Positions 27,359-35,918 of a DNA stretch of 64,000 bases are shown here, one piece after another. The translations under genes were made by a program, and so were the position numbers. The number at the start of each line of letters is the position of its first letter. Position 1 is the stretch's first letter. The DNA comes from G963665545 sp963665545. Its GTDB lineage: Bacteria > Pseudomonadota > Gammaproteobacteria > Xanthomonadales > SZUA-36. The DNA is taken from contig CAXXKZ010000013.1 in NCBI GenBank assembly GCA_963665545.2, positions 186,001-250,000 of the forward strand, given 5' to 3'. The notes under the pieces are model-generated. The model was not told where the DNA came from, did not search any database, and worked only from the letters and a program-made list of their open reading frames with translations.

Positions 27359-28056
27359 GGAAAGCCCCATGAGCGGACTGCTGGCCACGCCTTTTGCACA
27401 AGGATGTGCTTAGATCGTGGAGCGCAAGGATGCGCGGGAACGATCCCGCAGGGATGCGCGGGAGCGATCCAAGGCGCTAAGAACACTTGAAACCGTTCAG
27501 CAGCTCTTCGAGCCGCCGGAAAATGCTGCCATCCTGGCATTTTCCTTCCTCACGCCATCCTTGGCGCTCGGGCTCGACGACCCTGTCGCTTGTGCGGCTC
27601 CTTCTGTTCTACCTCCGGAAAGCCCCATGAGCGGACTACTGTCCACGCCTGGCGGATGGCCCTTCGGGCTACCCGCACTTCTCCGCGCTTGGTGGGTCGG
27701 CTCCAACGGAACATCCTGTTCCGTGTCGCCTCGTCGAGCCATCCCTGCCTCGACGACCCAGTCGCTTGTGCGGCGTTCGGCATCCTTTAAGGCGTGGCCA
27801 GCAGCCCGCTCCTGGTGCTTTCCTAACCCTGGAGCGCGACTGCAGGGCTGCAGGAGGTAGAGCATGCAGGAGCAATTGCCGAGGGAAGCGAAACTCCAGC
27901 CGAAGGCATGGCTGGCGAAGCCAGACTCAGTGAGATGCCGTCGAGCGCAGGCCCGAGGAGCCGCACGTTTTGCCCGCAGGGCCAAAGAGTAAGGTGACGA
28001 AGCCGTCGCGCGTGCAGCCGCCTTCCGCCAAAGGCGGGAGCAGGGAAGCGAGACTC
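27359..28056. repeat. Composite repeat array C
   Basis: This fills the gap between the serine dehydratase and the convergent esterase gene. A left end (GGAAAGCCCCATGAGCGGAC) occurs at 27359 and again at 27617; the matching inverted right end is at 27796-27823, so 27617-27823 is a 207-bp unit like the one at 8373-8578. The stretch 27392-27595 parallels 11659-11835 in array B, with one sub-segment (GATGCGCGGGA-CGATCC) duplicated in tandem. From 27830 on it follows the second half of array B, ending with a hairpin core at 28017-28056 that stops 8 bp from the esterase stop codon. No protein family is visible in any frame. Confidence 0.8.
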
Positions 28057-28064
28057 CTTAAACG

Positions 28065-29549
28065 CTACTGGGTTTGTGACTGCTCACAGGCTGGGATGCC
28101 GTCCGGCAGGACCCGACTGAGCACGATTTCGCCCATCAGTCCGGTGCCAAATATCTCGTACGTCATCACCAGTTCCCCACAGGAATTGGCCTTGATGGTG
28201 ATGGTGCCCACGATGGTTTGCTCGGCCTGGATGTCGGAAACAAAGATGCCGCCTGTTGACAACTCAAGATCAAGTACAGCCGTGTCGCCAGAGAACACAC
28301 CAAGCACGGTATACCATGCCTGGCTCGGGTGGCCCAGGGTAAATTCGATACCGCCGTCGGGCGCGTCGATATCGTAGGTAAACCAGGCCAGCCAGATGAA
28401 ACCGGTTTCGGGGTAAATAATGATGAACACACCCTGGTTGCCTTTCTTGATGGCATCGCGGTAGGAATCATTGAAAAATGCGTTGAGGATAACGCCACCA
28501 CCCTCGCCACCCGCTTGAGTGACACTGATCGATCCGCGCATGATGGATGGGTGAACGCTGCAGAAGTAGTTCACTTCTTCAACGCTGTTGAATGTCCTTG
28601 AGAATATGAAGGATTCGGCCGTGACTGAAGCCCAGGCAAAACCGGCTTCAGTGACATCGTGCATGGGCCCGCCGTACACGTCCGGAATATTGGTCCACCG
28701 CACCGTGTCGCCAACTTCGATATCAAGGTCCGCAGGCTCGAAGAAATTGTTCAATACGGCGACCTCGTGGGTTGTTTGAGCAGTGAGCGAAAGCGGGCCC
28801 GACACATTCAAATCATCATAGATTCTCGCATATTCCGCTTCGTCTTCAAACACGGCACTCTCAACGCCGTACAGATAGGGACTCCCTACCATATATTTGG
28901 AAAATTCCTCGGGGCGGGCAAATATCGCATAAGCTGAAAACAGGCCACCGTGTGAATGACCAAACAATGCGTGATCATTGTTCATGCGGTATTTGGCGGC
29001 CAGTATCGGACGTGCCTGGTCAATCAAAAAATTCAGATACCTGTCGGCTTTTTGTGGAAAGTGAGAAAAGTCCTCTGGCATCACTTTTCTTTGCAGCGCA
29101 CCTTCAAACCCTGTCCGATAATAAGGCCGGCCGGGCGGAGTAAAGTCGGTACGGCGTCTTTCCATTCCGACCAATCCCTCCTCATTGGCGGAGCCGACTG
29201 CAACCACGAACATTTCAGGTGCACGCTGGCCCAGGGTCAGTGCATCCAGCACCCCCATGGTGAGGTTGAGCATCAGGGGGCCATCCATCAACCACAGGAC
29301 CGGGTATTGCTTGTCCGGGTTGGCCCGGTAAGTGGCCGGTAAGGCCACCTGCAAGGTGTGGTCATAGTCGAATCCCGTGGCGCGAATCTTGATCGGCTGG
29401 TCCAGAGTCATGACCACATTTGCGCCGGCAACGGCCAGTTGGCTCGTCACTTCCAGTTTATCCGGTTCGTCTTTTTGTCCGCCCTCAGCCTGGACGGCAA
29501 ATAATGCGGCGAGAATTATCCCTCGATACAGAGCAGTTATCCCATTCAT
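28065..29549 (-). CDS. Exported esterase fused to a cupredoxin domain
   Basis: A 494-residue exported protein with three parts. Residues 1-22 are a signal peptide. Residues about 45-235 form an esterase-D-like alpha/beta hydrolase (YPVLWLMDGPL, then the nucleophile elbow GHSHGG with Ser199). Residues about 262-345 are a plastocyanin-like cupredoxin: DIEVGDTVRWTN, then His297 in MHDV, and Cys330, His333, Met337 in FCSVHPSIM, i.e. a complete type 1 copper set. Residues 350-494 form a third, beta-rich domain with FIIIYPETGFIWLAWFTYD that I recognise only as a tail seen on other secreted gammaproteobacterial proteins. No catalytic His is obvious after the elbow before the cupredoxin starts, so the hydrolase may be incomplete. 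Alone on its strand, it follows repeat array C. Confidence 0.8.
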   Translation of the reverse strand: MNGITALYRGIILAALFAVQAEGGQKDEPDKLEVTSQLAVAGANVVMTLDQPIKIRATGFDYDHTLQVALPATYRANPDKQYPVLWLMDGPLMLNLTMGVLDALTLGQRAPEMFVVAVGSANEEGLVGMERRRTDFTPPGRPYYRTGFEGALQRKVMPEDFSHFPQKADRYLNFLIDQARPILAAKYRMNNDHALFGHSHGGLFSAYAIFARPEEFSKYMVGSPYLYGVESAVFEDEAEYARIYDDLNVSGPLSLTAQTTHEVAVLNNFFEPADLDIEVGDTVRWTNIPDVYGGPMHDVTEAGFAWASVTAESFIFSRTFNSVEEVNYFCSVHPSIMRGSISVTQAGGEGGGVILNAFFNDSYRDAIKKGNQGVFIIIYPETGFIWLAWFTYDIDAPDGGIEFTLGHPSQAWYTVLGVFSGDTAVLDLELSTGGIFVSDIQAEQTIVGTITIKANSCGELVMTYEIFGTGLMGEIVLSRVLPDGIPACEQSQTQ

Positions 29550-29745
29550 TGGTCTGTCCCTTGTTGCAAGATATTAAATGATCGCTACTTACAGCTCTTC
29601 CTTATATCGAAACGCCCATTGCACCGCAATCCATTTGGTGTAAGCAGTCGCAAGGTGCAGATTCCACCTGTTGTCAGCTCCGGCGAATAACCGCACAATA
29701 CGGTGTCCATTCGCCCCGTCATTGAAATCCAACAGAGACCGAAGC

Positions 29746-31326
29746 ATGCAAGTACCGTTACTCGTCGATGATTTTCTGCGCCGGGCCTCCCGGATCTACC
29801 CGGCCAAGACCGCCATCGTCGACGGTGAGCGGCGTTTTACCTATGCCCAGTTTCAAGAACGGGTGCACCGATTGTCCAACGCTTTGTTGAACTTGGGGCT
29901 GCAGAAAGGCGACCGGGTGTGCATCCTCAGCCCCAATTCACACTTTTTCCTGGAGAGTTTCTACGCCACCAGCCAGACCGGCATTATCCTGGTGCCGCTA
30001 AATTACCGCCTGGTGCCTGCAGATCACCGCTACATCATCAACCACGCCGGGGTCAAAGCGGTATTGGTCGATTATGAATATACCCCCATGATCGATACCA
30101 TTCGCGCCGAATTGGAATCGGTCGAGCATTGGGTAGTCGCCACAGATGCCGGCGGCGATCATCCGGGCTGGATGGACTGGGAGGAGATCATCGGTGCAGC
30201 CAGCGCGGCAGCGCCGCCGGATGCGCTGTGCGAAGAAAACGACCTGGTTTCAATCAATTACACCTCGGGCACCACGGCCCGGCCCAAAGGCGTGATGATG
30301 ACCCACCGCAATTGCTACATCAATGCCTACAGCCTGATCGCTCACCTCCAGGTGGCGCATGACGATGTGGAGCTGTGGACCTTGCCAATGTTCCATTGCA
30401 ACGGCTGGGGCGGCGTTTACGCCATTACGGGAATGGGCGGCACCCACGTGATTCTGCGCGCCATTGACGCAAAGGAGATTTACCGTTTGATCGCCACGGA
30501 AGGCGTGACATTCGCCTGCATGGCGCCGGCGGTCCTGCGGACCATACTGGATTTCCCGGACAAGGATCAGTACAGCATCACCACCAAACCGAGATTTACC
30601 GTTACCGGCGCACCCCCGCCAGCGGCTTTTATCGAAAAGCTTGAGACAGAATTGGGCTGGAAATTCTTACAGATATACGGGCTGACAGAAACCGCACCGT
30701 TTCTGACTTCATCGCAGCCGGACTTTGCAACCGACAAAAGTGATTATGCCCGCCGCGCACGAGCCGGCGTACCCGGCCTTGGGGTCGATCTGCTGGTGTT
30801 GGACCAGAACGATTGCCCGGTACCACAGGACAGCAAAACCGTTGGTGAAATCTGCGCCCGTAGCAATGTGGTATTCAAAGGCTATTGGGAACAACCTGAC
30901 GAAACCGACAGCGCCATTTATGACGGCTACTTCCATACCGGCGACCTCGCCGTCTGGGATGACTTGTTCAACATCCACATTGTCGATCGCAAGAAGGATG
31001 TCATCATTTCCGGCGGCGAAAATATCAGCTCACCCGATATTGAAGACACCCTTTATCGCCACCCGGCGGTGCTGGAGTGCGCTGTTATTGGCGTGCCGCA
31101 CGACAAGTGGGGCGAAACACCCAAGGCCCTGATTGTGTTGCGGCAGGGTCAGACTGTCAGCGAACAGGAACTGAAAGACTTCTGCCGTGAGCACATGGCG
31201 AATTTCAAATGCCCCTCTTCGGTGGAATTCATCGCCGAATTGCCACGCACCGCGACCGGAAAACTGCAGAAATTCAAACTTAGAAAGAAGTATTGGGAAG
31301 GCCGCGACCGTACGGTCAGTGGCTGA
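29746..31326 (+). CDS. AMP-dependent acyl-CoA synthetase
   Basis: An adenylate-forming enzyme of 526 residues that activates a carboxylic acid to its CoA thioester. The P-loop YTSGTTARPKGVMMTH, LPMFHCNGWGG, YGLTETAPF, the hinge Asp in GYFHTGDLAV, RKKDVIISGGENIS, and the C-terminal catalytic Lys in LPRTATGKLQKFKLR are all present. The MFHCNGW and HIVDRKKD forms resemble medium/long-chain or aryl-acid ligases. I start at ATG 29746; the frame is open 75 bases earlier without family match. phaC begins 28 bp downstream, so this ligase may feed acyl-CoA to PHA metabolism. Confidence 0.92.
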   Translation: MQVPLLVDDFLRRASRIYPAKTAIVDGERRFTYAQFQERVHRLSNALLNLGLQKGDRVCILSPNSHFFLESFYATSQTGIILVPLNYRLVPADHRYIINHAGVKAVLVDYEYTPMIDTIRAELESVEHWVVATDAGGDHPGWMDWEEIIGAASAAAPPDALCEENDLVSINYTSGTTARPKGVMMTHRNCYINAYSLIAHLQVAHDDVELWTLPMFHCNGWGGVYAITGMGGTHVILRAIDAKEIYRLIATEGVTFACMAPAVLRTILDFPDKDQYSITTKPRFTVTGAPPPAAFIEKLETELGWKFLQIYGLTETAPFLTSSQPDFATDKSDYARRARAGVPGLGVDLLVLDQNDCPVPQDSKTVGEICARSNVVFKGYWEQPDETDSAIYDGYFHTGDLAVWDDLFNIHIVDRKKDVIISGGENISSPDIEDTLYRHPAVLECAVIGVPHDKWGETPKALIVLRQGQTVSEQELKDFCREHMANFKCPSSVEFIAELPRTATGKLQKFKLRKKYWEGRDRTVSG

Positions 31327-31354
31327 GTCGAGTCAGCAGAGAGTGTTTCAAAAA

Positions 31355-33049
31355 ATGATCAAATTGGCGGATTTTGTAGTCGACAAGGCATCACCATCGC
31401 AACTCGACTCACTGGGGTTGGGCAAAGCCTACTGGAATTTCTGGCGCAAGGCGATGGCCCACCCCGGTGCGTTGTTCGAACAGAATATTCAACTGGCCAT
31501 GGACCAGGCGAAGTTGCTGTCTTACGGCGTGCGCAAAGCCCTGCAGCAAGATGCCGGGGCAGTAGTCGAGCCGGACAAGGGCGATCGGCGTTTCAGAGGC
31601 GCGGCCTGGGATGAAAACCTGTTTTTCGATCTGATCAAGCAGAGCTACCTGATCACCGCCGGCCACGTACGCGAGGTGGTGGGCAGTGCCGATCTCGACG
31701 AACACCAACAACACAAGCTCGATTTCTTCACCCAGCAGATGCTCGACGCCCTGTCACCCAGCAATTTTCCATTGACCAACCCCGAAGTGCTCAGGGTCAC
31801 CGCCGAAAGCAAGGGCGAAAACCTCGTGCAGGGCATCAAAAACCTGGCGGCGGACTTCAAGGCCGGTGGCGGCAAGCTCAAGATCAGCATGGTCGACAAG
31901 GACGCCTTTGAAGTGGGCGTCAACACCGCCACCTCCCCCGGCAAGGTCGTTTACCAGAATGACATGATGCAACTTATCCAGTATTCGCCCAGCACTGACA
32001 AGGTCCATCAACGGCCGCTGTTAATACTTCCACCGTGGATTAACAAGTTTTATATCCTCGACCTGAGCGAGAAAAACTCGTTCATTCGCTGGATGGTGGC
32101 CCAGGGATATACGGTCTTTGTCGTTTCCTGGGTCAATCCGGATGAAAAACTTGCGGCCAAGTCCTTCGAGGACTACATGAATGAGGGCGTATTCGAAGCT
32201 CTGGATGCGGTCGAAGCGGCCACCGGTCAGTCTGAGATCAATGCGATTGGATATTGCATTGGCGGCACGCTGCTGGCCTGCGCCTTGTCACAGATGGCCA
32301 TTACCGGTGATGAGCGCGTCAAGACCGCCACTTTTTTCACCACCCAGGTCGACTTCAGCGAAGCGGGCGATTTGAAAGTCTTCATTGATGAACCCCAACT
32401 CGAAAAGCTCGAAGAAAAAATGGAGGAGAAAGGCTACCTGGAAGGCTCAGAGATGGCCGGCACGTTCAACATGCTGCGCGCGAACGATCTGATCTGGTCA
32501 TTCGTCGTAAACAATTACCTGATGGGCAAGAAACCGGCCGCCTTTGATCTGCTTTACTGGAACAATGATTCGACCCGTATGCCGCTGGCCATGCACAAGT
32601 TTTACCTGCGGGAAATGTATCTCAACAACCGCCTCTCGCAGCCGGGCGGAATCACCCTCAACGACATCCCGGTAGATTTGTCGGAAATCAAGATTCCGGT
32701 TTTCCTGCAGTCCAGCAAAGACGATCACATCGCCCCGTATCAGTCCGTTTACAAGGCCACCCAAATGTACAGCGGGCCCGTCACCTTCATGCTGGCCGGT
32801 TCAGGCCATATCGCCGGCGTTGTGAATCCGCCCACGGCCAACAAGTACTACCACTGCACCAATGACGAAATTACCGAAAACGTTGAAGACTGGATTGAAG
32901 GCGCGCAATACCATGAAGGGTCCTGGTGGAATTACTGGGACCAGTGGCTGGCGCCGCAGTCGGGCCCTGATGTACCGGCGCGGATGCCGGGTGAAGGTGA
33001 GCTTGATGCGATTGAAGATGCACCAGGAAGCTATGTCGCAATGACATGA
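31355..33049 (+). CDS. phaC: Class I poly(3-hydroxyalkanoate) synthase
   Basis: Polymerises 3-hydroxyacyl-CoA into storage polyester granules. 564 residues, class I size. The nucleophile Cys301 is in the lipase-like box GYCIGG; VVSWVNPD, DFSEAGDLKVF, the Asp of SSKDDHIAPY and the His of GSGHIAGVVNPP form the rest of the triad and flanks. The N terminus (LGLGKAYWNFWRKAM AHPG and NPEVL) is also PhaC-like. The open frame extends back into the ligase gene, but ATG 31355 is where similarity begins. It converges on phaB with a 65-bp gap. Confidence 0.96.
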   Translation: MIKLADFVVDKASPSQLDSLGLGKAYWNFWRKAMAHPGALFEQNIQLAMDQAKLLSYGVRKALQQDAGAVVEPDKGDRRFRGAAWDENLFFDLIKQSYLITAGHVREVVGSADLDEHQQHKLDFFTQQMLDALSPSNFPLTNPEVLRVTAESKGENLVQGIKNLAADFKAGGGKLKISMVDKDAFEVGVNTATSPGKVVYQNDMMQLIQYSPSTDKVHQRPLLILPPWINKFYILDLSEKNSFIRWMVAQGYTVFVVSWVNPDEKLAAKSFEDYMNEGVFEALDAVEAATGQSEINAIGYCIGGTLLACALSQMAITGDERVKTATFFTTQVDFSEAGDLKVFIDEPQLEKLEEKMEEKGYLEGSEMAGTFNMLRANDLIWSFVVNNYLMGKKPAAFDLLYWNNDSTRMPLAMHKFYLREMYLNNRLSQPGGITLNDIPVDLSEIKIPVFLQSSKDDHIAPYQSVYKATQMYSGPVTFMLAGSGHIAGVVNPPTANKYYHCTNDEITENVEDWIEGAQYHEGSWWNYWDQWLAPQSGPDVPARMPGEGELDAIEDAPGSYVAMT

Positions 33050-33114
33050 ATCCAGGCCAGGGGCACAAGACAATGCACCCTCCTGCCGGGTTTCTCTGGT
33101 GGCCGTCTCTGCGG

Positions 33115-33876
33115 CTAAATTCGCATTGCCCCATCGACCCCAAAATTCTGCCCGTTGGCAAATTCATTTTCAATGATGAACTCCACCGTATGCGCAATCT
33201 CATCCGGCGTCCCCAGGCGATTAACAGGGATCATTGCGCGTAATTTTTCCAGCACCGACGGCTTCAGCGCCTTCACCATCCGGGTACCAATATATCCGGG
33301 CGAAATGGCGTTGACACGAATACCGTAGCGGGCCAGTTCCTTGGCCCAGGTCACCGTCATGGCCGCCACCCCGGCCTTGCTGGCGGTGTAATTGGTCTGG
33401 CCGGCGTTGCCAAGGCGTGAAATGCTGGAAATATTGATGATGACACCGCCTTCGCCACTGGCCGCCATGGCTTCGGCAGCGGCGCGGCCGCACAGGAAGA
33501 CCCCGGTCAAATTGACGTTGATCACCTGGTTCCAGTCTGACAGTTCCATGCGTGACTGCAATTTGCCGTCGTGGAACTTGATCAGCAACGCATCGCGAGT
33601 CAAGCCGGCGTTGTTAATCATCACGTCGATCCGGCCGAAATGCGCAACGACATCTGCCACCGCTTTGTCCACTGCGATCTCGTCGGTGACGTCACATTTG
33701 ATACCCATACAACGTTCCTGATCCAGACCAAGGCGCTCCTGGAGCGCTTCGATGGCCTGACCGCGAAAATCAATCAAGGCCAGTCTGGCGCCATTGGCTC
33801 CAAGTCGTTCCGCCATGGCGGAACCGAGCCCACCACCGGCGCCAGTAATGACGACAATCCTGTTTTCTACATTCAT
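33115..33876 (-). CDS. phaB: Acetoacetyl-CoA reductase (SDR family)
   Basis: A short-chain dehydrogenase of 253 residues: cofactor-binding GAGGGLGSAMAERLG, NNAG, catalytic Ser-Tyr-Lys with YTASKAG, and PGYIGTRM. Very close in pattern to both PhaB and FabG; its place between phaC and phaR favours 3-oxoacyl-CoA reduction for PHA synthesis using NADPH. It lies 10 bp downstream of phaR on the same strand. Confidence 0.88.
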   Translation of the reverse strand: MNVENRIVVITGAGGGLGSAMAERLGANGARLALIDFRGQAIEALQERLGLDQERCMGIKCDVTDEIAVDKAVADVVAHFGRIDVMINNAGLTRDALLIKFHDGKLQSRMELSDWNQVINVNLTGVFLCGRAAAEAMAASGEGGVIINISSISRLGNAGQTNYTASKAGVAAMTVTWAKELARYGIRVNAISPGYIGTRMVKALKPSVLEKLRAMIPVNRLGTPDEIAHTVEFIIENEFANGQNFGVDGAMRI

Positions 33877-33886
33877 TGGTGATCCT

Positions 33887-34366
33887 TTATTCTTTTTTGT
33901 CGGTCGAATTGTGGGGGTTGAGGGCGTTGAGAAAGACGTTCTGAAGCTGGTTCATCCATTCGAGATTCTGCTCGGTGGCGGAGGCCACCAATTCGGCCGG
34001 TGACTGCATGACGGATTTCATCTGATCACGCAGGCGGCTGCGCTGGTTCAACAGTTGCTGCAGTGACATTTCGAGATACTGGGAAGCCAGTTTCTGCATC
34101 GGATGACCGTAAAACTGGATCATCGATGTCAGCAGAGCCTCGCTCAATATTGGCTGGCCCAACTGCTCTTGTTCTGCAACCAATTGGAGCAGCACCTCGC
34201 GGGTAATATTGGATTTCGATTTGGCGTCCAACACTTCTACCTTCTCACCCGATGCAATCAGGTTTTTGAGGTCTTCCAGCGTAATGTACTGGCTGGTCTG
34301 AACATCATAGAGACGCCGATTGGCGTATTTTCGGATCGTTCTTGGGGTGGCTCCAGTAGCGGCCAT
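33887..34366 (-). CDS. phaR: Polyhydroxyalkanoate synthesis regulator PhaR
   Basis: Binds nascent PHA and DNA to repress phasin genes. The N-terminal PHB accumulation regulator domain reads RTIRKYANRRLYDVQTS, ITLEDLKNLI and EVLDAKSKSNITREVLLQ; the following domain has MIQFYGHPMQKLASQYLEMS. I chose ATG 34366 (159 residues) because GGAG lies 5 bases upstream; the longer GTG start at 34387 would abut the poly-T of the phaP terminator and lack a ribosome-binding site. Confidence 0.94.
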   Translation of the reverse strand: MAATGATPRTIRKYANRRLYDVQTSQYITLEDLKNLIASGEKVEVLDAKSKSNITREVLLQLVAEQEQLGQPILSEALLTSMIQFYGHPMQKLASQYLEMSLQQLLNQRSRLRDQMKSVMQSPAELVASATEQNLEWMNQLQNVFLNALNPHNSTDKKE

Positions 34367-34390
34367 CAGCTCTCCAGTTTCTGACACAAA

Positions 34391-34421
34391 AAAGCCGACA
34401 GGCTGACCGCCTGTCGGCTTT
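34391..34421 (-). terminator. Rho-independent terminator after phaP
   Basis: A perfect 10-bp stem GCCGACAGGC / GCCTGTCGGC (34394-34403 and 34409-34418) with a 5-base loop; read on the minus strand it is followed by six T. It sits in the 104 bp between the phasin gene and phaR, ending only about 25 bp before the phaR start. Confidence 0.9.
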
Positions 34422-34491
34422 CACATTCAGGGCGCGAGACCTGAATCATCGCAAATCTGCTGTTGTTTGCCTTAGAGACTGTTAACAGACC

Positions 34492-34890
34492 CTAAGCTGC
34501 TTTGGCTTTCTTCTCAGTCTTCTTGGCCGGGGCTGCGACAGGCTGCTGGCCCACGAAGTCCAACAGATCATTGGCAGCTTCGCTGACACCGGCCTGGTAT
34601 TCAGTGACGATGTCTTGCACATCTGCTGCGAGTTCGGCGGCGCGGTTGCCGGTTTCGGTGACGATGGCCTGCTGCGCAGCCAACTTGTCAGAAATCGAAT
34701 TGCCTTCATACAGCGCTTCGATGCGCTTGCCGTTCAATACCAGCAAATCTTCAGCGAAAGCCAACTGCGCGCGAGCAGCTTTGTGAAAAGACTCTGCCAG
34801 CAATTGGTGAGACTTCCGAGCTGAAGTCAGAAAAGGGTTATCGGCCGAAAACAGCGCTTCGGGCTTGAAGAAATAAAATGCCTGGCTCAT
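34492..34890 (-). CDS. phaP: Phasin family protein
   Basis: A 132-residue helical protein, MSQAFYFFKPEALFSADNPF then long amphipathic helices, ending in an Ala/Lys-rich tail (PAPAKKTEKKAKAA). This is the Phasin_2 layout; phasins coat PHA granules and set their size. Its own terminator separates it from phaR, which matches strong expression of phasin alone. A candidate PhaR operator lies upstream. Confidence 0.88.
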   Translation of the reverse strand: MSQAFYFFKPEALFSADNPFLTSARKSHQLLAESFHKAARAQLAFAEDLLVLNGKRIEALYEGNSISDKLAAQQAIVTETGNRAAELAADVQDIVTEYQAGVSEAANDLLDFVGQQPVAAPAKKTEKKAKAA

Positions 34891-34955
34891 GTCACTACTC
34901 CAATTAATTCACAATCAATAGGGCGAAAATTCTAAAGGCATATTAACATCAATTT

Positions 34956-34971
34956 TTGTGCAGTGCAACAA
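34956..34971. promoter_or_regulatory. Candidate PhaR operator upstream of phaP
   Basis: TTGTGCAGTGCAACAA, a TGCA-containing near-palindrome about 65 bp upstream of the phaP start in an otherwise AT-rich gap. PhaR proteins are known to bind TGC/GCA-rich repeats at phasin promoters; assigning this site is inference. Confidence 0.4.
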
Positions 34972-35030
34972 TACTTTATACTACTGATTATAAAGTCTTT
35001 TATAGAAATACATATTGCGATGCAATAGGC

Positions 35031-35861
35031 CTAATCAACAGGCTCAATCTGGAACTGCTCGCGCACTTCACCAATAAACTCACCACCCGGACCAAAGCTG
35101 CGCTCGACCATGGTTGCGACGCGGTCCCAGCCCAGCATGACCAGGTTGCTCGCCCGCGTTCCATAGTCTTCAGACTGGATGAACCGCGACGACAGCATTC
35201 GCTCCCATTCAGGACTTATGCCGGTGTCGGGCAGGTTTTCATCAACGGCCACACGGCTGTCGTGCAGCAATTCCAACAAGCGGCCTTCATCGGGCCGCTG
35301 CAACGCGGCACGCAAGGCTGATTTCAGCCCGGCCACCTTGGGCCATGGGGTATCGAGCAAGTGATTGCTCAAACCATGAATCCCGGGCGCCAGAGCGTGA
35401 ACTTTCCCGCCTCGATTGGAAAAATAGTACATTCCCCCGATATCGCCATCGTCCCTGGAATCAGCCTGGGAATCAGCCTGGGAATCAGCCTGGGAATCGC
35501 CCCAGGCATCGCAAATGAGCAAGCTAAAGCCGGCGTATTCATCTGCACGTGGCTGCAACTCCGTCAGGTAGTCCAATGCAGTGAACGAGCCGGTGAGGAA
35601 GTCAGTAACCAGGTGGCCACGCGAACTGTCGAAGCGAGCTCCCGGCGCTTCGCGAAAATTTGTCACCGCCGCAAAACGCCCGTTTCGGGTCAACCCCATC
35701 CAGGTCCCCCCGCCTCTCAGGTCGCGACCTGCAAATAGGCCGGGATGCTCTGGCCATTCAGCCAGTGGTGCGCTTGGGCGCTCATAGAATTCGTCCCGAT
35801 TGGCCAGTAATACCAGTGGGTATCGGTTTTGTACTTGCAAGGACAGTGCGATCAGACACAT
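35031..35861 (-). CDS. NRDE (Tango2-type) family protein
   Basis: A 276-residue protein starting MCLIALSLQVQNRYPLVLLANRDEFYERP, the NRDE motif with an N-terminal Cys2 that can act as an Ntn-type nucleophile once Met is removed. FAGRDLRGGGTWMGLTRNGRFAAVTNFR, NHLLDTPWPKV and RASNLVMLGWD follow as in Tango2/NRDE proteins, whose function in bacteria is not settled. Residues about 121-136 are a tandem Asp-Ser-Gln-Ala repeat that breaks an otherwise conserved region. Divergent from the acetamidase gene with only 57 bp between starts. Confidence 0.85.
   Translation of the reverse strand: MCLIALSLQVQNRYPLVLLANRDEFYERPSAPLAEWPEHPGLFAGRDLRGGGTWMGLTRNGRFAAVTNFREAPGARFDSSRGHLVTDFLTGSFTALDYLTELQPRADEYAGFSLLICDAWGDSQADSQADSQADSRDDGDIGGMYYFSNRGGKVHALAPGIHGLSNHLLDTPWPKVAGLKSALRAALQRPDEGRLLELLHDSRVAVDENLPDTGISPEWERMLSSRFIQSEDYGTRASNLVMLGWDRVATMVERSFGPGGEFIGEVREQFQIEPVD
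35455..35500. repeat. 12-bp tandem repeat inside the NRDE gene
   Basis: About four copies of TGGGAATCAGCC in tandem, the last one altered (TGGGAATCGCCC), coding for a repeated Asp-Ser-Gln-Ala. As 12 is a multiple of 3, copy-number change keeps the frame. Confidence 0.85.
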
Positions 35862-35918
35862 AATTCAGGCCCACTTCACGGCCCAGTTCCATTGATGATT
35901 TGCCAAGGATACCTGACC

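Noticed and set aside
27497..27985. 162-codon minus-strand ORF in repeat array C
   Set aside because: The frame is made of repeat modules shared with non-coding copies, has no family signature or ribosome-binding site, and overlaps the inverted ends of a unit.
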